Below the pieces are notes generated by a model that saw only the letters and a program-made list of their open reading frames with translations, was not told the DNA's origin and did not search any database. The translations under genes and the position numbers were made by a program. Below are positions 8,160 to 15,930 of a stretch of 64,000 nucleotides of DNA, piece by piece. How positions within the stretch are numbered: position 1 is the stretch's first letter; every line of letters begins with the position of its first letter. Origin of the DNA: Pseudonocardia nigra (lineage in GTDB: Bacteria > Actinomycetota > Actinomycetes > Mycobacteriales > Pseudonocardiaceae). The DNA is taken from the NCBI RefSeq assembly GCF_019396355.1, contig NZ_JAHKRK010000013.1, positions 1 through 64,000 of the forward strand, read 5' to 3'.

Positions 8160-9475
8160 CAGCAGCTCCTGAGGAAGCGATCGAGCACCCGGGTGCCGAA
8201 CTTCAGCGCGTCGACCGGCACCCGCTCGTCGATGCCGTGGAACAGCGAGGCGAAGTCGAGGTCCGGGGGCAGCCGCAGCGGCGCGAAGCCGTAGCAGCGC
8301 ATCCCCAGCTCGGCGAACGACTTGGCGTCGGTGCCCCCGGACAGCATGTAGGGGACGGTGTGCGCGGTCGGGTCCTCCTCGCGCAGCGCGGCGAGCATCG
8401 CGTCGGTGATGTCGGCCTCGAACGGCGTCTCGACGGCGGGCAGGTGGGTGACCCACTCCCGTTCCACGTCCGGCCCGATGAGCTCGTCGACCTCGCGCAG
8501 GAACGCCTCCTCCCGGCCCGGCAGCACCCGGCAGTCGACGACCGCCTCGGCCGAGGACGGGATGACATTCGCCTTGTAGCCGGCCGAGAGCATGGTGGGG
8601 TTCGCCGTGTCGCGCACGGTCGCCCCGATGATCCGCGACAGCGGCCCGAGCTTGCGCAGCGCGCCCTCGAGGTCCTCCTCCGGGAACTCCAGCCCCGTCA
8701 GCTCCCGCATCCGCTCGATGAACGCGCGCACGGTGTCGGTGACCACCATCGGGAACGTGTGGTTGCCCAGCCGCGCCACGGCCTCCGCGACCTTCGTCAC
8801 GGCGTTGTCGTCGTGCAGGAACGACCCGTGCCCGGGACGCCCGCGCGCCCGCAGCCGCATCCAGGCGATCCCCTTCTCGGCGGCCTCGATCAGGTAGACG
8901 CGCTCGTCCTCGCCGACCGTGAGGGAGAACCCGCCGACCTCGCCGACGGCCTCCGTGCAGCCCTCGAAGAGATCCGGCCGGTGCTGCACCAGCCACTGCG
9001 CCCCGTACTTGCCGCCCGCCTCCTCGTCGGCGACGAACGCGAACACGATGTCGCGCGGCGGCACCACCCCGTCGCGCTTGAAGCGGCGGGCGACCGCGAT
9101 CGTCATCGCGACCATGTCCTTCATGTCGACCGCGCCCCGGCCCCACACGTAGCCGTCCTGCACCGCACCCGAGAACGGGTGCACCGACCACTCCGTCGGA
9201 TCGGCCGGCACGACGTCGAGGTGGCCGTGCACGAGCAGCGCACCGCGTTCCGGGTCGGCCCCCTTCAGCCGACAGACCACGTTCTCCCGCCGCGGCGCCC
9301 CCGACTCGACCACCTCGACCTCGTAGCCGACCTCGGAGAGCTTCGCCGCGACGAAGGCCGCGGCCTCCCGCTCGCCCGTCACCGTCTCGGGGTCGCCGGT
9401 GTTGGTGGTGTCGATCCGGATGAGCTCGGAGGCCAGCTCGACGACCTCGTCCTCGGCTGCTTCTACGCGGGTCAC
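8159..9475 (-). CDS. M20/M25/M40 family metallo-hydrolase
   Basis: 438 aa, di-zinc peptidase/deacylase of the ArgE/DapE/carboxypeptidase G2 superfamily. Zinc-site motifs are LLVHGHLDVVP (His, Asp), WGRGAVDMKDM (Asp), VFAFVADEEAGGKYG (catalytic Glu and Glu ligand), plus a His near the C-terminus (SLFHGIDE). Insert domain for dimerisation in the middle. Likely cleaves an N-acyl or peptide bond in the cytoplasm; many actinobacterial members are annotated as dipeptidase or succinyl-diaminopimelate desuccinylase-like without proof. First gene of a two-gene operon with the SDR. Confidence 0.9.
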   Translation of the reverse strand: MTRVEAAEDEVVELASELIRIDTTNTGDPETVTGEREAAAFVAAKLSEVGYEVEVVESGAPRRENVVCRLKGADPERGALLVHGHLDVVPADPTEWSVHPFSGAVQDGYVWGRGAVDMKDMVAMTIAVARRFKRDGVVPPRDIVFAFVADEEAGGKYGAQWLVQHRPDLFEGCTEAVGEVGGFSLTVGEDERVYLIEAAEKGIAWMRLRARGRPGHGSFLHDDNAVTKVAEAVARLGNHTFPMVVTDTVRAFIERMRELTGLEFPEEDLEGALRKLGPLSRIIGATVRDTANPTMLSAGYKANVIPSSAEAVVDCRVLPGREEAFLREVDELIGPDVEREWVTHLPAVETPFEADITDAMLAALREEDPTAHTVPYMLSGGTDAKSFAELGMRCYGFAPLRLPPDLDFASLFHGIDERVPVDALKFGTRVLDRFLRSC

Positions 9476-9547
9476 GCGGGCCTTCCTACCATCACCCGGT
9501 ACCCCGCGCGGCGGCCCGGAAGGCGTCGGCTATCCTCGTTCCAGCAA

Positions 9548-9634
9548 GTCCGAGTGGCGGAATGGCAGACGCGCTAGCTTGAGGTGCTAGTCCCCGTGTA
9601 GGGGGTGGGGGTTCAAGTCCCCCCTCGGACACCA
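9548..9634 (+). tRNA. tRNA-Leu(GAG)
   Basis: 87 nt including an encoded CCA. Acceptor stem GTCCGAG (9548-9554) pairs with CTCGGAC (9624-9630). The anticodon stem CTAGC/GCTAG encloses the loop TTGAGGT, giving anticodon GAG. A long variable arm typical of tRNA-Leu (CCCCGTGTAGGGG) and a T-arm with GTTCAAGT are present. The 3' end serves as the attachment site of the integrated element that follows. Confidence 0.97.
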
Positions 9635-9635
9635 G
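9611..9635 (+). repeat. attL: tRNA-Leu 3' end
   Basis: GTTCAAGTCCCCCC followed by TCGGACACCAG; the T-arm and acceptor 3' strand of the tRNA. The copy at the other end of the island differs at only two positions. Integration keeps the tRNA intact at this side. Confidence 0.85.
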
Positions 9636-9784
9636 TTGTGGTGGAACGTCACCAGCCGTGTGACAGCTCGCCGGGGCTCCCGGATGCGGTCACCGTGGCG
9701 TCCCTGGGCATCAAACCCGATCAGGCGGCACCCGCGCAGAGGTGATCGTGATCGAGACCTACAGCGCGGCACGAGGATCGCTCG

Positions 9785-10282
9785 ATGAGCATCCGCGCCC
9801 ACGAACCGCATCTCGGCACCCATGAGCAGCTGATCGCCGCCGTCCTGCCCGACGTCACCGCCCCGCGGCCGACGCCTCGGCCGGTTTCGCTGCCGTCTCT
9901 GCCCGCACCGGACCTGCCCAGCCTCGACGATCCGGACACCCTCCTCGTCGGCACCGCACGTGTCGATCGTTCCGGTCGCGTCCACGAACGGGCGCTGCTC
10001 CATGCACTGGGTTGGGAGCCGGGCCACGAGCTGGAGCTGGACACGGGCAGCGGCGTGATCGCCGTCACCTCCGTTCCCGGCGGCCGGTACCGCGTCGACG
10101 GCCGAGGAGCGCTGGCCCTACCGGCCGCGGCGCGCCGGATGTGCGGCATCACGATCGGCCCGCCGGTCGTCCTCGTCGCGGCTGCACACGAGCAGATTCT
10201 CCTCGTCCACCCCGCTGCGACCGTGGCTCGGCTGCTGGCCGGGCACTATGCCACGGTGATCGGTACCCGCGATGGCCGCTGA
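9785..10282 (+). CDS. AbrB/MazE/SpoVT-like DNA-binding protein of the island
   Basis: 165 aa. A Pro-rich N-terminal stretch (residues 25-50) precedes a swapped-hairpin-like region: RVDRSGRVHERALLHALGWEPG (about 58-79), then GRGALALPAAARRMCGI (about 103-119). The latter has the look of an AbrB-type element with a conserved Pro and hydrophobic pattern. It overlaps the integrase start by 11 bp, so the two are co-translated. Proteins of this type often precede integrase in actinobacterial elements and may control its expression; that role is inference. Confidence 0.6.
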   Translation: MSIRAHEPHLGTHEQLIAAVLPDVTAPRPTPRPVSLPSLPAPDLPSLDDPDTLLVGTARVDRSGRVHERALLHALGWEPGHELELDTGSGVIAVTSVPGGRYRVDGRGALALPAAARRMCGITIGPPVVLVAAAHEQILLVHPAATVARLLAGHYATVIGTRDGR

Positions 10283-11285
10283 CCCGTCTCGGATCGCGAT
10301 CGCGCGCGATCTCCTGGCCCAGCTCGGGGTCACCCTCGCCGACCTGCGCGACGGCGAGACGCCGGCCGCTGTCGTGCCGACGCTGGCCGACTACCTGCCC
10401 TGCGTTATCGCGGCAGCTGGACCTGGCGCGAACCGTACCTACGGCAGCTACTGGATCAGAATGGCGGCCGTCTGGGGCACCAGGCCGCTGGACCAGATCT
10501 CGGCCAGCGACATCGAGGCCATGCAGCACCAGATGGCCGCGACCGCGCGGTCGCGGCGCAACAGCCGCCACGGCCGGCACGCCGGCGAGCACGTGATCGC
10601 CGCCGCCCGCGCCATCTACAACAGGGCCATCGCCGACGGGCTCATCGAGCGGGGCGCGAGCCCGGCGCACCGCGTCGCCAAGCCGCGCCGACTCCCGAGC
10701 GCCCGTAGGGCCCTGACCGCCCACGAGCTCGACCAGATCAACACCGCCGCCCGCACCAGCGGCAACGACGTCGTCCTCGACGCGTTGCTGCTGCGGCTGC
10801 ACACCGAAACCGCGTGCCGCCGCGGCGGCGCGCTTGCCCTCCGCCTCGCCGACCTCGACACCGACAACTGCCTGATCCAGCTCCACGAGAAAGGCAGCAC
10901 CACCCGGTGGCAACCGGTCAGCCCGGCCCTCGCGGCGAGCCTGGCCGAGCATGCCGCCTGCCGTGGCGCGATCCTGCCCACCGACGCCCTGCTCCGCTAC
11001 CGCGAGGGCCGCGCACTGACCAGCCGCCGCTACGACCACCTCTGGACCCGCCTCGGCCAACAACTCCCCTGGGTCTCCGCACAGGGCATCTCCACCCACT
11101 GGCTCCGCCACACCACCCTGACCTGGGTCGAACGCCACTACGGCTACGGCATCGCCCGCGCATATGCCGGCCACACCGACAGCACCGGCGCGGCGACGAC
11201 CACCTATATCAAGGCCGACCTCCAAGCCGTCGCCACCGCCTTGTCGGCCATGACCGGCCAACCGCACGCACTGACACGGCCATGA
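10272..11285 (+). CDS. int: tyrosine recombinase / site-specific integrase
   Basis: 337 aa. Catalytic residues of the tyrosine recombinase family can be read: Arg183/184 in TACRRGGAL, His276 and Arg279 in THWLRHT, His301 in YAGHTD and nucleophile Tyr312 in TTTYIKA. The N-terminal SAM-like core-binding domain runs to about residue 145. It should catalyse recombination between the tRNA-Leu site and the circular form. It overlaps the AbrB-like gene and is followed by the toxin-antitoxin pair. No excisionase gene is recognised nearby. Confidence 0.92.
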   Translation: MAADPSRIAIARDLLAQLGVTLADLRDGETPAAVVPTLADYLPCVIAAAGPGANRTYGSYWIRMAAVWGTRPLDQISASDIEAMQHQMAATARSRRNSRHGRHAGEHVIAAARAIYNRAIADGLIERGASPAHRVAKPRRLPSARRALTAHELDQINTAARTSGNDVVLDALLLRLHTETACRRGGALALRLADLDTDNCLIQLHEKGSTTRWQPVSPALAASLAEHAACRGAILPTDALLRYREGRALTSRRYDHLWTRLGQQLPWVSAQGISTHWLRHTTLTWVERHYGYGIARAYAGHTDSTGAATTTYIKADLQAVATALSAMTGQPHALTRP

Positions 11286-11346
11286 ACAGAGGTCACGGTC
11301 ATTCCGCAACCGGGGAACGAGCGGGCGGAAGAGATCCTGCCGGGGT

Positions 11347-11365
11347 GTATACCTACCGCTATACT
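11347..11365 (+). promoter_or_regulatory. promoter/operator of toxin-antitoxin pair
   Basis: GTATAC (11347-11352) and TATACT (11360-11365) place two TATAC boxes 12 bp apart. TATACT fits a -10 element and ends 6 nt before the GTG of the toxin, which implies a leaderless mRNA. The repeated box is a plausible binding site for the Xre-type antitoxin, giving the usual autorepression. Confidence 0.5.
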
Positions 11366-11371
11366 GCCGGT

Positions 11372-11734
11372 GTGGACGTAGGTGGGTGGCAGATCTACAT
11401 CGCCAACGAGGTCCGCGACTGGCTCGATCGCCTCGACGGCGCCACCCACACGCGGGTGGTCCACGCCATCGACACCCTCGCCGAGGCCGGGCCCGGCCTC
11501 GGCCGTCCACTCGTCGACACGATCCACGGCTCCTCGATCGCCAACCTCAAAGAGCTCAGACCCGGCACCGTGCGGATCTTGTTCGCGTTCGACCCCTGGC
11601 GCTCGAGCATCCTCCTCGTCGCCGGGGACAAGGCGGGCCACTGGAACACCTGGTACCGCGACGCGATACCGCTGGCCGAGCAGCGGTACGAGCGCTACCT
11701 CAAGGAACGCACTCAGGAGGAGGAACAGCGATGA
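11372..11734 (+). CDS. higB: RelE/HigB-family toxin (Gp49-like)
   Basis: 120 aa from GTG at 11372. The fold signature is visible: WLDRLDGATHTRVVHAIDTL helix pair, LKELRPGTVRILFAFDP strand core with Arg residues, then AGDKAGHWNTWYRDAIPLAE, typical of Gp49-like HigB toxins. These are ribosome-dependent mRNA interferases. Unusually for classic type II systems, but normally for HigBA, the toxin gene comes first. Its stop overlaps the antitoxin ATG by 4 bp. It probably stabilises the island. Confidence 0.85.
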   Translation: MDVGGWQIYIANEVRDWLDRLDGATHTRVVHAIDTLAEAGPGLGRPLVDTIHGSSIANLKELRPGTVRILFAFDPWRSSILLVAGDKAGHWNTWYRDAIPLAEQRYERYLKERTQEEEQR

Positions 11735-12048
11735 ACAACTTCGTGAGCTGGAACGACATCCGCACCGAGCACGTCGAACGGGCTGGCGGCGAGGCCGCCG
11801 TCGAAGCCGGCAAGCGCGAGCTGATCGCCGAAGTGATCGGTCATCGCCTCGCCGACATCCGTCGGGCGCGCAGCATGACCCAGCAGCAGGTCGCCGACAA
11901 GATGGGTGTCACCAAGGGCCGTGTGTCCCAGATCGAACAGGGCAAGGTCTCCGGACACGACGTCCTCGCTCGCTACGCCGCCGCGCTCGGCGGACGACTG
12001 CACCAGGCGATCTACTTCGACGACGGCGATATCACAGCCATCGCATGA
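11731..12048 (+). CDS. higA: Xre-family antitoxin
   Basis: 105 aa. The helix-turn-helix lies at about residues 35-90, with MTQQQVADKMGVTKGRVSQIEQGK as its recognition region (read as consecutive helices), and a C-terminal segment follows. It neutralises the toxin encoded just upstream and represses the operon. The ATG lies inside the toxin's stop (ATGA) with an AGGAGGAGG ribosome site in the toxin's 3' end, a strong site that should favour excess antitoxin. Confidence 0.88.
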   Translation: MNNFVSWNDIRTEHVERAGGEAAVEAGKRELIAEVIGHRLADIRRARSMTQQQVADKMGVTKGRVSQIEQGKVSGHDVLARYAAALGGRLHQAIYFDDGDITAIA

Positions 12049-12214
12049 ACCCGGCATGAACCCGAGGTCACCGAAGCTGCGAGTTCGCACTGCCTGCCAC
12101 CCCGGTTCGACGCCGTCCGGGTGGGTCATCAACGCGGGGTGGCGGTCGCAGGAAAACGGACGAGGTCCCGCAGGCAAGCCAGATCTCCGCCCCGGCGCCC
12201 TTCGCACGCGGCGA

Positions 12215-13075
12215 CTACACGAAGTCTGTTGCAGAGGCGTCGTCGATCTCGGCAGGAAGGGCTGGCCGAGGCGCGCGCAGGTAACCGATCCCAGCCCAGA
12301 CAAGCCAATCGGCTGACTCAGGATCGAGCGACCATGGTCGGTACATCAGGACTCGCCTCAAACCAGTCCGATCCATCACCTGGGCCGGTTCCGGCGGCAA
12401 CCGCGCCCGCCGATCGCCGTCTGCCCCCCAATGCGCATGAACCGGATCATCGAGCACCCACAGCAACGTGTCGACGAGCTGCGGCCACGTGGGTGTGCCC
12501 CACCAGTGCGGACACGCCAGTCCACCATGTGCGGAAGCCCGCCACGACGCGTAGCGGCCGCCCCGGTGCTCCGCCGTGGCGGCGAACAACCCGAGCGTGG
12601 CGTCCACGTGGTCGGAGAACTCGTCGAGGCCGGCACCGGCCAGCTCGGCGAGCGTGGTGCCGATCGGGAGTCGACGTCCCGGATTCACCAGCCAACGCCA
12701 GATCCGCACAGCGAGTCGATCCGTCGCCTCGACATCGAGATCATCGAGCGTCGCGGTTGGCGCGTCGGGCGTGAGGCCGGTCTCGGCGCGCCAGCGCCTC
12801 ATGATCTCCCGGATGCGCCACGTGGTGTGCGCATTGATGCGCAACATCGCCCCGTCGGTCAGCGGACCGTCCGCGGCGTGCCAGTCCTCGACCGGGCTGT
12901 TGCGCCACGCGCTGTTGACGATCCCGACCGCGGCGAGGTCCAGCACCTGCCCGAGGTGACGAGGATCGATTCCGGCTTGGTGGCGAAGCACTCTCTCCAC
13001 CAAGACCGCCTCCTCCTGGCGCGTGAACTCATCACCATCCGAGTCAGAGTCCCTGTCCTCCACGTCGGCGAGCAT
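12215..13075 (-). CDS. hypothetical island protein
   Basis: 286 aa, start chosen at the ATG MLADVEDRDSDSDGDEF because the longer open frame upstream overlaps the next gene. I do not recognise the family. The N-terminus is acidic. A helical middle (VERVLRHQAGIDPRHLGQVLD; TWRIREIMRRWRAETGL) and a C-terminus rich in Trp and Pro (CPHWWGTPTWPQLVDTLLWVL; WSLDPESADWLVWAGIGYL) suggest a folded, soluble protein. No membrane segments. It is the only clear minus-strand gene on the island, divergent from the pRiA4b-type gene. The 166 bp between the antitoxin stop and this gene's stop hold nothing recognised. Confidence 0.6.
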   Translation of the reverse strand: MLADVEDRDSDSDGDEFTRQEEAVLVERVLRHQAGIDPRHLGQVLDLAAVGIVNSAWRNSPVEDWHAADGPLTDGAMLRINAHTTWRIREIMRRWRAETGLTPDAPTATLDDLDVEATDRLAVRIWRWLVNPGRRLPIGTTLAELAGAGLDEFSDHVDATLGLFAATAEHRGGRYASWRASAHGGLACPHWWGTPTWPQLVDTLLWVLDDPVHAHWGADGDRRARLPPEPAQVMDRTGLRRVLMYRPWSLDPESADWLVWAGIGYLRAPRPALPAEIDDASATDFV

Positions 13076-13315
13076 GCCAGCACGTATCGACCTCCAGATC
13101 GACGAGCAACCCGATCGCAACGGCGCGACTGTCCGCAGGACTCGCCGAGCGCATCGCGGGCTGCGGCGAGCTCGCAACGGCAGCATCGTGCGGACGTTGC
13201 GGGTCCAGCTCGCCGAGACGCGGTCGGGACGTGATCGAGCGCATCGACATGTATCGACGAGTCGTGGATCTTCCCCACGGTGCCGCCCCAGGATTCGCTT
13301 ACGGGGGCGGCTAAC

Positions 13316-14953
13316 GTGCGCCCCGTGGTTTCTCTCCCCGCGTCCGCCATCGAGGTCACCGCCGCGGCACGCGAGTGCGCCGCGTTCCGCGCGGCGCATC
13401 GTCTGGCCATCTGGGTGGGCGAGGGTCGCCGCGTCACGCCACGACACGTCCTTCGTCCAGCGGACGTGTCGGCTGCCGCCCGGGCCTTGGGTATCGCGGC
13501 CCCTGCGCGGGTGCGCACGGCAGGCGATGTCGTCGCCCTGCATCGCCCGTGGCGGATCGCCATGACCGTCGGATTTCTGGACATCGTCGACAGCCACGCC
13601 CGGCCCGGCCCCGCCCTCGTCAGCTGGCCCGACGCGGACGACGAGACCGTCCGTGGGATGTGGCTGGCCGCGCTGCCCGCAGCGCTCGCCGCGACGGCCC
13701 CCGACGTGGACGAAGCCGAAGCGACCATCTGCGCTCGTGTGCTCCTCACCAAGCTCGCCGCGGACCCGGAAGCCGCGCCTGACGAGTTGCGCAGGTTCGG
13801 CCGCGAGGCCGTCGCCGAGGAGCACTCGGAGGCGGTGTTCCGGTTCTTCGCCGGCTGGTACCACCTGACCAGCCCCATCCCCAAAACCCTGGACTGCCTG
13901 GCCGAGCTCGGTGCCGTGCAGCTCGGCCACGCCGGAGCGGCGCTGACCCCGCTGGGCCGCTGGGGGCTGGACGAGCTGCTGGCCCGGGCGCCCCGCCCGA
14001 TCAGCAGCGAGCTCACGGTAGGCGAGCTGATCGCGCGGCTCGCGGAGGTCGAGCCGGACGAGCAGTGGCGAGCGGCACAGCCCTGGCTCGCGGCCCGGGA
14101 TCCGCTGGCGGCCGCGCACGACCTTCTCGCCGCCGCCGCCACCGCACCTGCGGACCAGCGAGTCGCCGCGGTAGAGCTCGTCGACGCCCTCGGGCCGCCC
14201 GCCGACCCAGCCTGGGCGGCTGCGGCCACGGACCAGACCCTCGGCCCGCACGTCCGGACCCGGCACCGCTCGGTGCCCAACGAGCCGGACGCGGCCTGGC
14301 TCGCCGTCGAGTACGCGGCCGCCGCCCTGCGACGCGAAGGCCCTGACGAAGCGCACTCCTGGCTTGACGAGTGCCTGCCGGGCGACGGCATCGACTCCCG
14401 GCTACGGGTCGTCGAGCGCACCGGCCACCCCGCGGCCTCCGAACTGGCTGCCGGCATCACCGCGTTCCTCGCCACCGGCGTCACCCCGACGAGCACACGA
14501 ACCGTCCAGCTCAAGATCTCCCTGGACCGCATGCGGCCTCCCGTATGGCGCCGCGTACTGCTGCCCGCGGCCGCCCCCCTCAGCCTGCTGCACCGGGTGA
14601 TCCAGATCGTCATGAACTGGGACGATGACCACCTGCATGCGTTCACCGTCGGCCGCAACCGCTACGGCGATCCCTCCTACACGCCAGACCTCGGCGACGA
14701 GGAACGGCTGCGGCTGAGTGCCGCTTTCGCCGCCACCGACACGATCACCTATCGCTACGACTTCGGGGACTGCTGGGACCACACCGTGCGGTGCGAGACA
14801 ATCCTCGATCCCCCCGCGGGCGCGGCAGTTCCCGTCTGCGTCACCGGCCGGGGCGACGCTCCCGTCGAGGACTGGATCGGCGGCGCCGCCTGCGTCGCGT
14901 TCGACCTCGAGGGCATCAATCGACGGCTGGCCCGGTACGGGGCGGACCGTTGA
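13316..14953 (+). CDS. plasmid pRiA4b ORF-3 family protein
   Basis: About 545 aa if started at GTG 13316 (an upstream GTG at 13280 is also possible). The C-terminal ~170 residues carry the pRiA4b ORF-3 domain: TVQLKISLDRMRPPVWRRVL, MNWDDDHLHAFTVG and YRYDFGDCWDHTV, with the typical His-x-His and YDFGDxWxH signatures. The N-terminal ~370 residues are alpha-helical and not recognised. The domain occurs on plasmids and mobile elements and its biochemical role is unknown. The stop overlaps the next gene's start by one base (TGATG), so the two proteins are made together. Confidence 0.75.
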   Translation: MRPVVSLPASAIEVTAAARECAAFRAAHRLAIWVGEGRRVTPRHVLRPADVSAAARALGIAAPARVRTAGDVVALHRPWRIAMTVGFLDIVDSHARPGPALVSWPDADDETVRGMWLAALPAALAATAPDVDEAEATICARVLLTKLAADPEAAPDELRRFGREAVAEEHSEAVFRFFAGWYHLTSPIPKTLDCLAELGAVQLGHAGAALTPLGRWGLDELLARAPRPISSELTVGELIARLAEVEPDEQWRAAQPWLAARDPLAAAHDLLAAAATAPADQRVAAVELVDALGPPADPAWAAAATDQTLGPHVRTRHRSVPNEPDAAWLAVEYAAAALRREGPDEAHSWLDECLPGDGIDSRLRVVERTGHPAASELAAGITAFLATGVTPTSTRTVQLKISLDRMRPPVWRRVLLPAAAPLSLLHRVIQIVMNWDDDHLHAFTVGRNRYGDPSYTPDLGDEERLRLSAAFAATDTITYRYDFGDCWDHTVRCETILDPPAGAAVPVCVTGRGDAPVEDWIGGAACVAFDLEGINRRLARYGADR

Positions 14954-15741
14954 TGGACGATGACGTCGCCGCCGACGACCTCGCCGAGCTCCGGGCCGCC
15001 GCATCCGTCGCGGACCTGCACCGACTCCTGGTCACGCGCCAAGTGAGCGGACGCAGCACCCGGCACCAGGAGGCGGTCGAACTGTTCGTGCTCCATCACC
15101 GGGAGGATCCGGTCGGCGCCGTCGACACCGCCGTGCTGCTGTGCACCGAATGGCGGTGGAACCGGTGCACGGCGAAACTCATCGCCGACATCTGCGCCGC
15201 CGGCATCCTCGACGACGACGCGCTCGACGCGCTCGCGGACCGGCTGCTGTGGGCGGATCAACCGTCGGTCCGCCATCCCCTGTCCTGGCTCGGGCTGGGA
15301 TGGATGTCGATCGACCCGGCAAGCGGCCACGTCGTCGGCCGCGGCACCGACCGCGACCGGCTCATCGACCATCAGCGCTCACCCGCCGAGCCGCCGTTGC
15401 TGCGCTGGGCCGCGGGACACCTGCTATGCCGCAAGCGGACCACCGTCGACCGGCTGCGCAGCCGGGCCGCGTCACTCGACTCCCGGCGCGGCCCAGCCGT
15501 TCTCGCGGGCGCCCTCGACGCGGCGGACTCGCTGACCCACCCCGACCTCCAGGCCGCAATCGACCTCGGCCTGACAAGCGGGCGCGCACAGGTCCGTAAG
15601 CTGGCGCTGCACGTCATGGCCGACCGGATCGACCCCGCCGAAGCCGTCCGCCTGGCCCGGATCGATCCGGACGCCTCAATCCGCCGCTGGGCGCCGATTC
15701 TGGAGACCGAGAGCAGCCTCACGCCCGCGACGTTGTTCTGA
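14953..15741 (+). CDS. hypothetical island protein, HEAT-like helical repeats
   Basis: 262 aa. The protein is built of paired helices: DDALDALADRLLWADQPSVRHPL, DLQAAIDLGLTSGRAQVRKLAL and AEAVRLARIDPDASIRRWAPIL (each read as consecutive helices), a pattern like HEAT repeats. No catalytic motif seen. Translationally coupled to the pRiA4b ORF-3-type gene (TGATG overlap), which suggests the two form one functional unit. A small hairpin follows its stop. Confidence 0.65.
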   Translation: MDDDVAADDLAELRAAASVADLHRLLVTRQVSGRSTRHQEAVELFVLHHREDPVGAVDTAVLLCTEWRWNRCTAKLIADICAAGILDDDALDALADRLLWADQPSVRHPLSWLGLGWMSIDPASGHVVGRGTDRDRLIDHQRSPAEPPLLRWAAGHLLCRKRTTVDRLRSRAASLDSRRGPAVLAGALDAADSLTHPDLQAAIDLGLTSGRAQVRKLALHVMADRIDPAEAVRLARIDPDASIRRWAPILETESSLTPATLF

Positions 15742-15748
15742 CTGCGCC

Positions 15749-15765
15749 CCGCCTGAACGAGGCGG
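15749..15765 (+). terminator. short hairpin after the HEAT-like gene
   Basis: CCGCCT-gaacg-AGGCGG, 8 nt after the stop codon. The stem is only 6 bp and no T-run follows, so this is at most a weak intrinsic terminator, as is common in high-GC actinobacteria. Confidence 0.4.
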
Positions 15766-15930
15766 CCGCAACGTCAACGGGTGTTGACCGGAGCACAAAC
15801 CCGCACCGGGATCCCGGCCCGGGTCGCGGCCACGCCGATCACGACCTGGAGCCGGTCGTCGCGGGAATCCTTCGGCTTGCCACTACGGTCTGGCTGCGGA
15901 AAGAACAGGGACGAGCGCGAGTGAGGACAC

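Noticed and set aside
12859-14658. Ser/Arg-rich 599-aa minus-strand frame over the island
   Set aside because: Shadow of the pRiA4b ORF-3-type gene; low-complexity composition.
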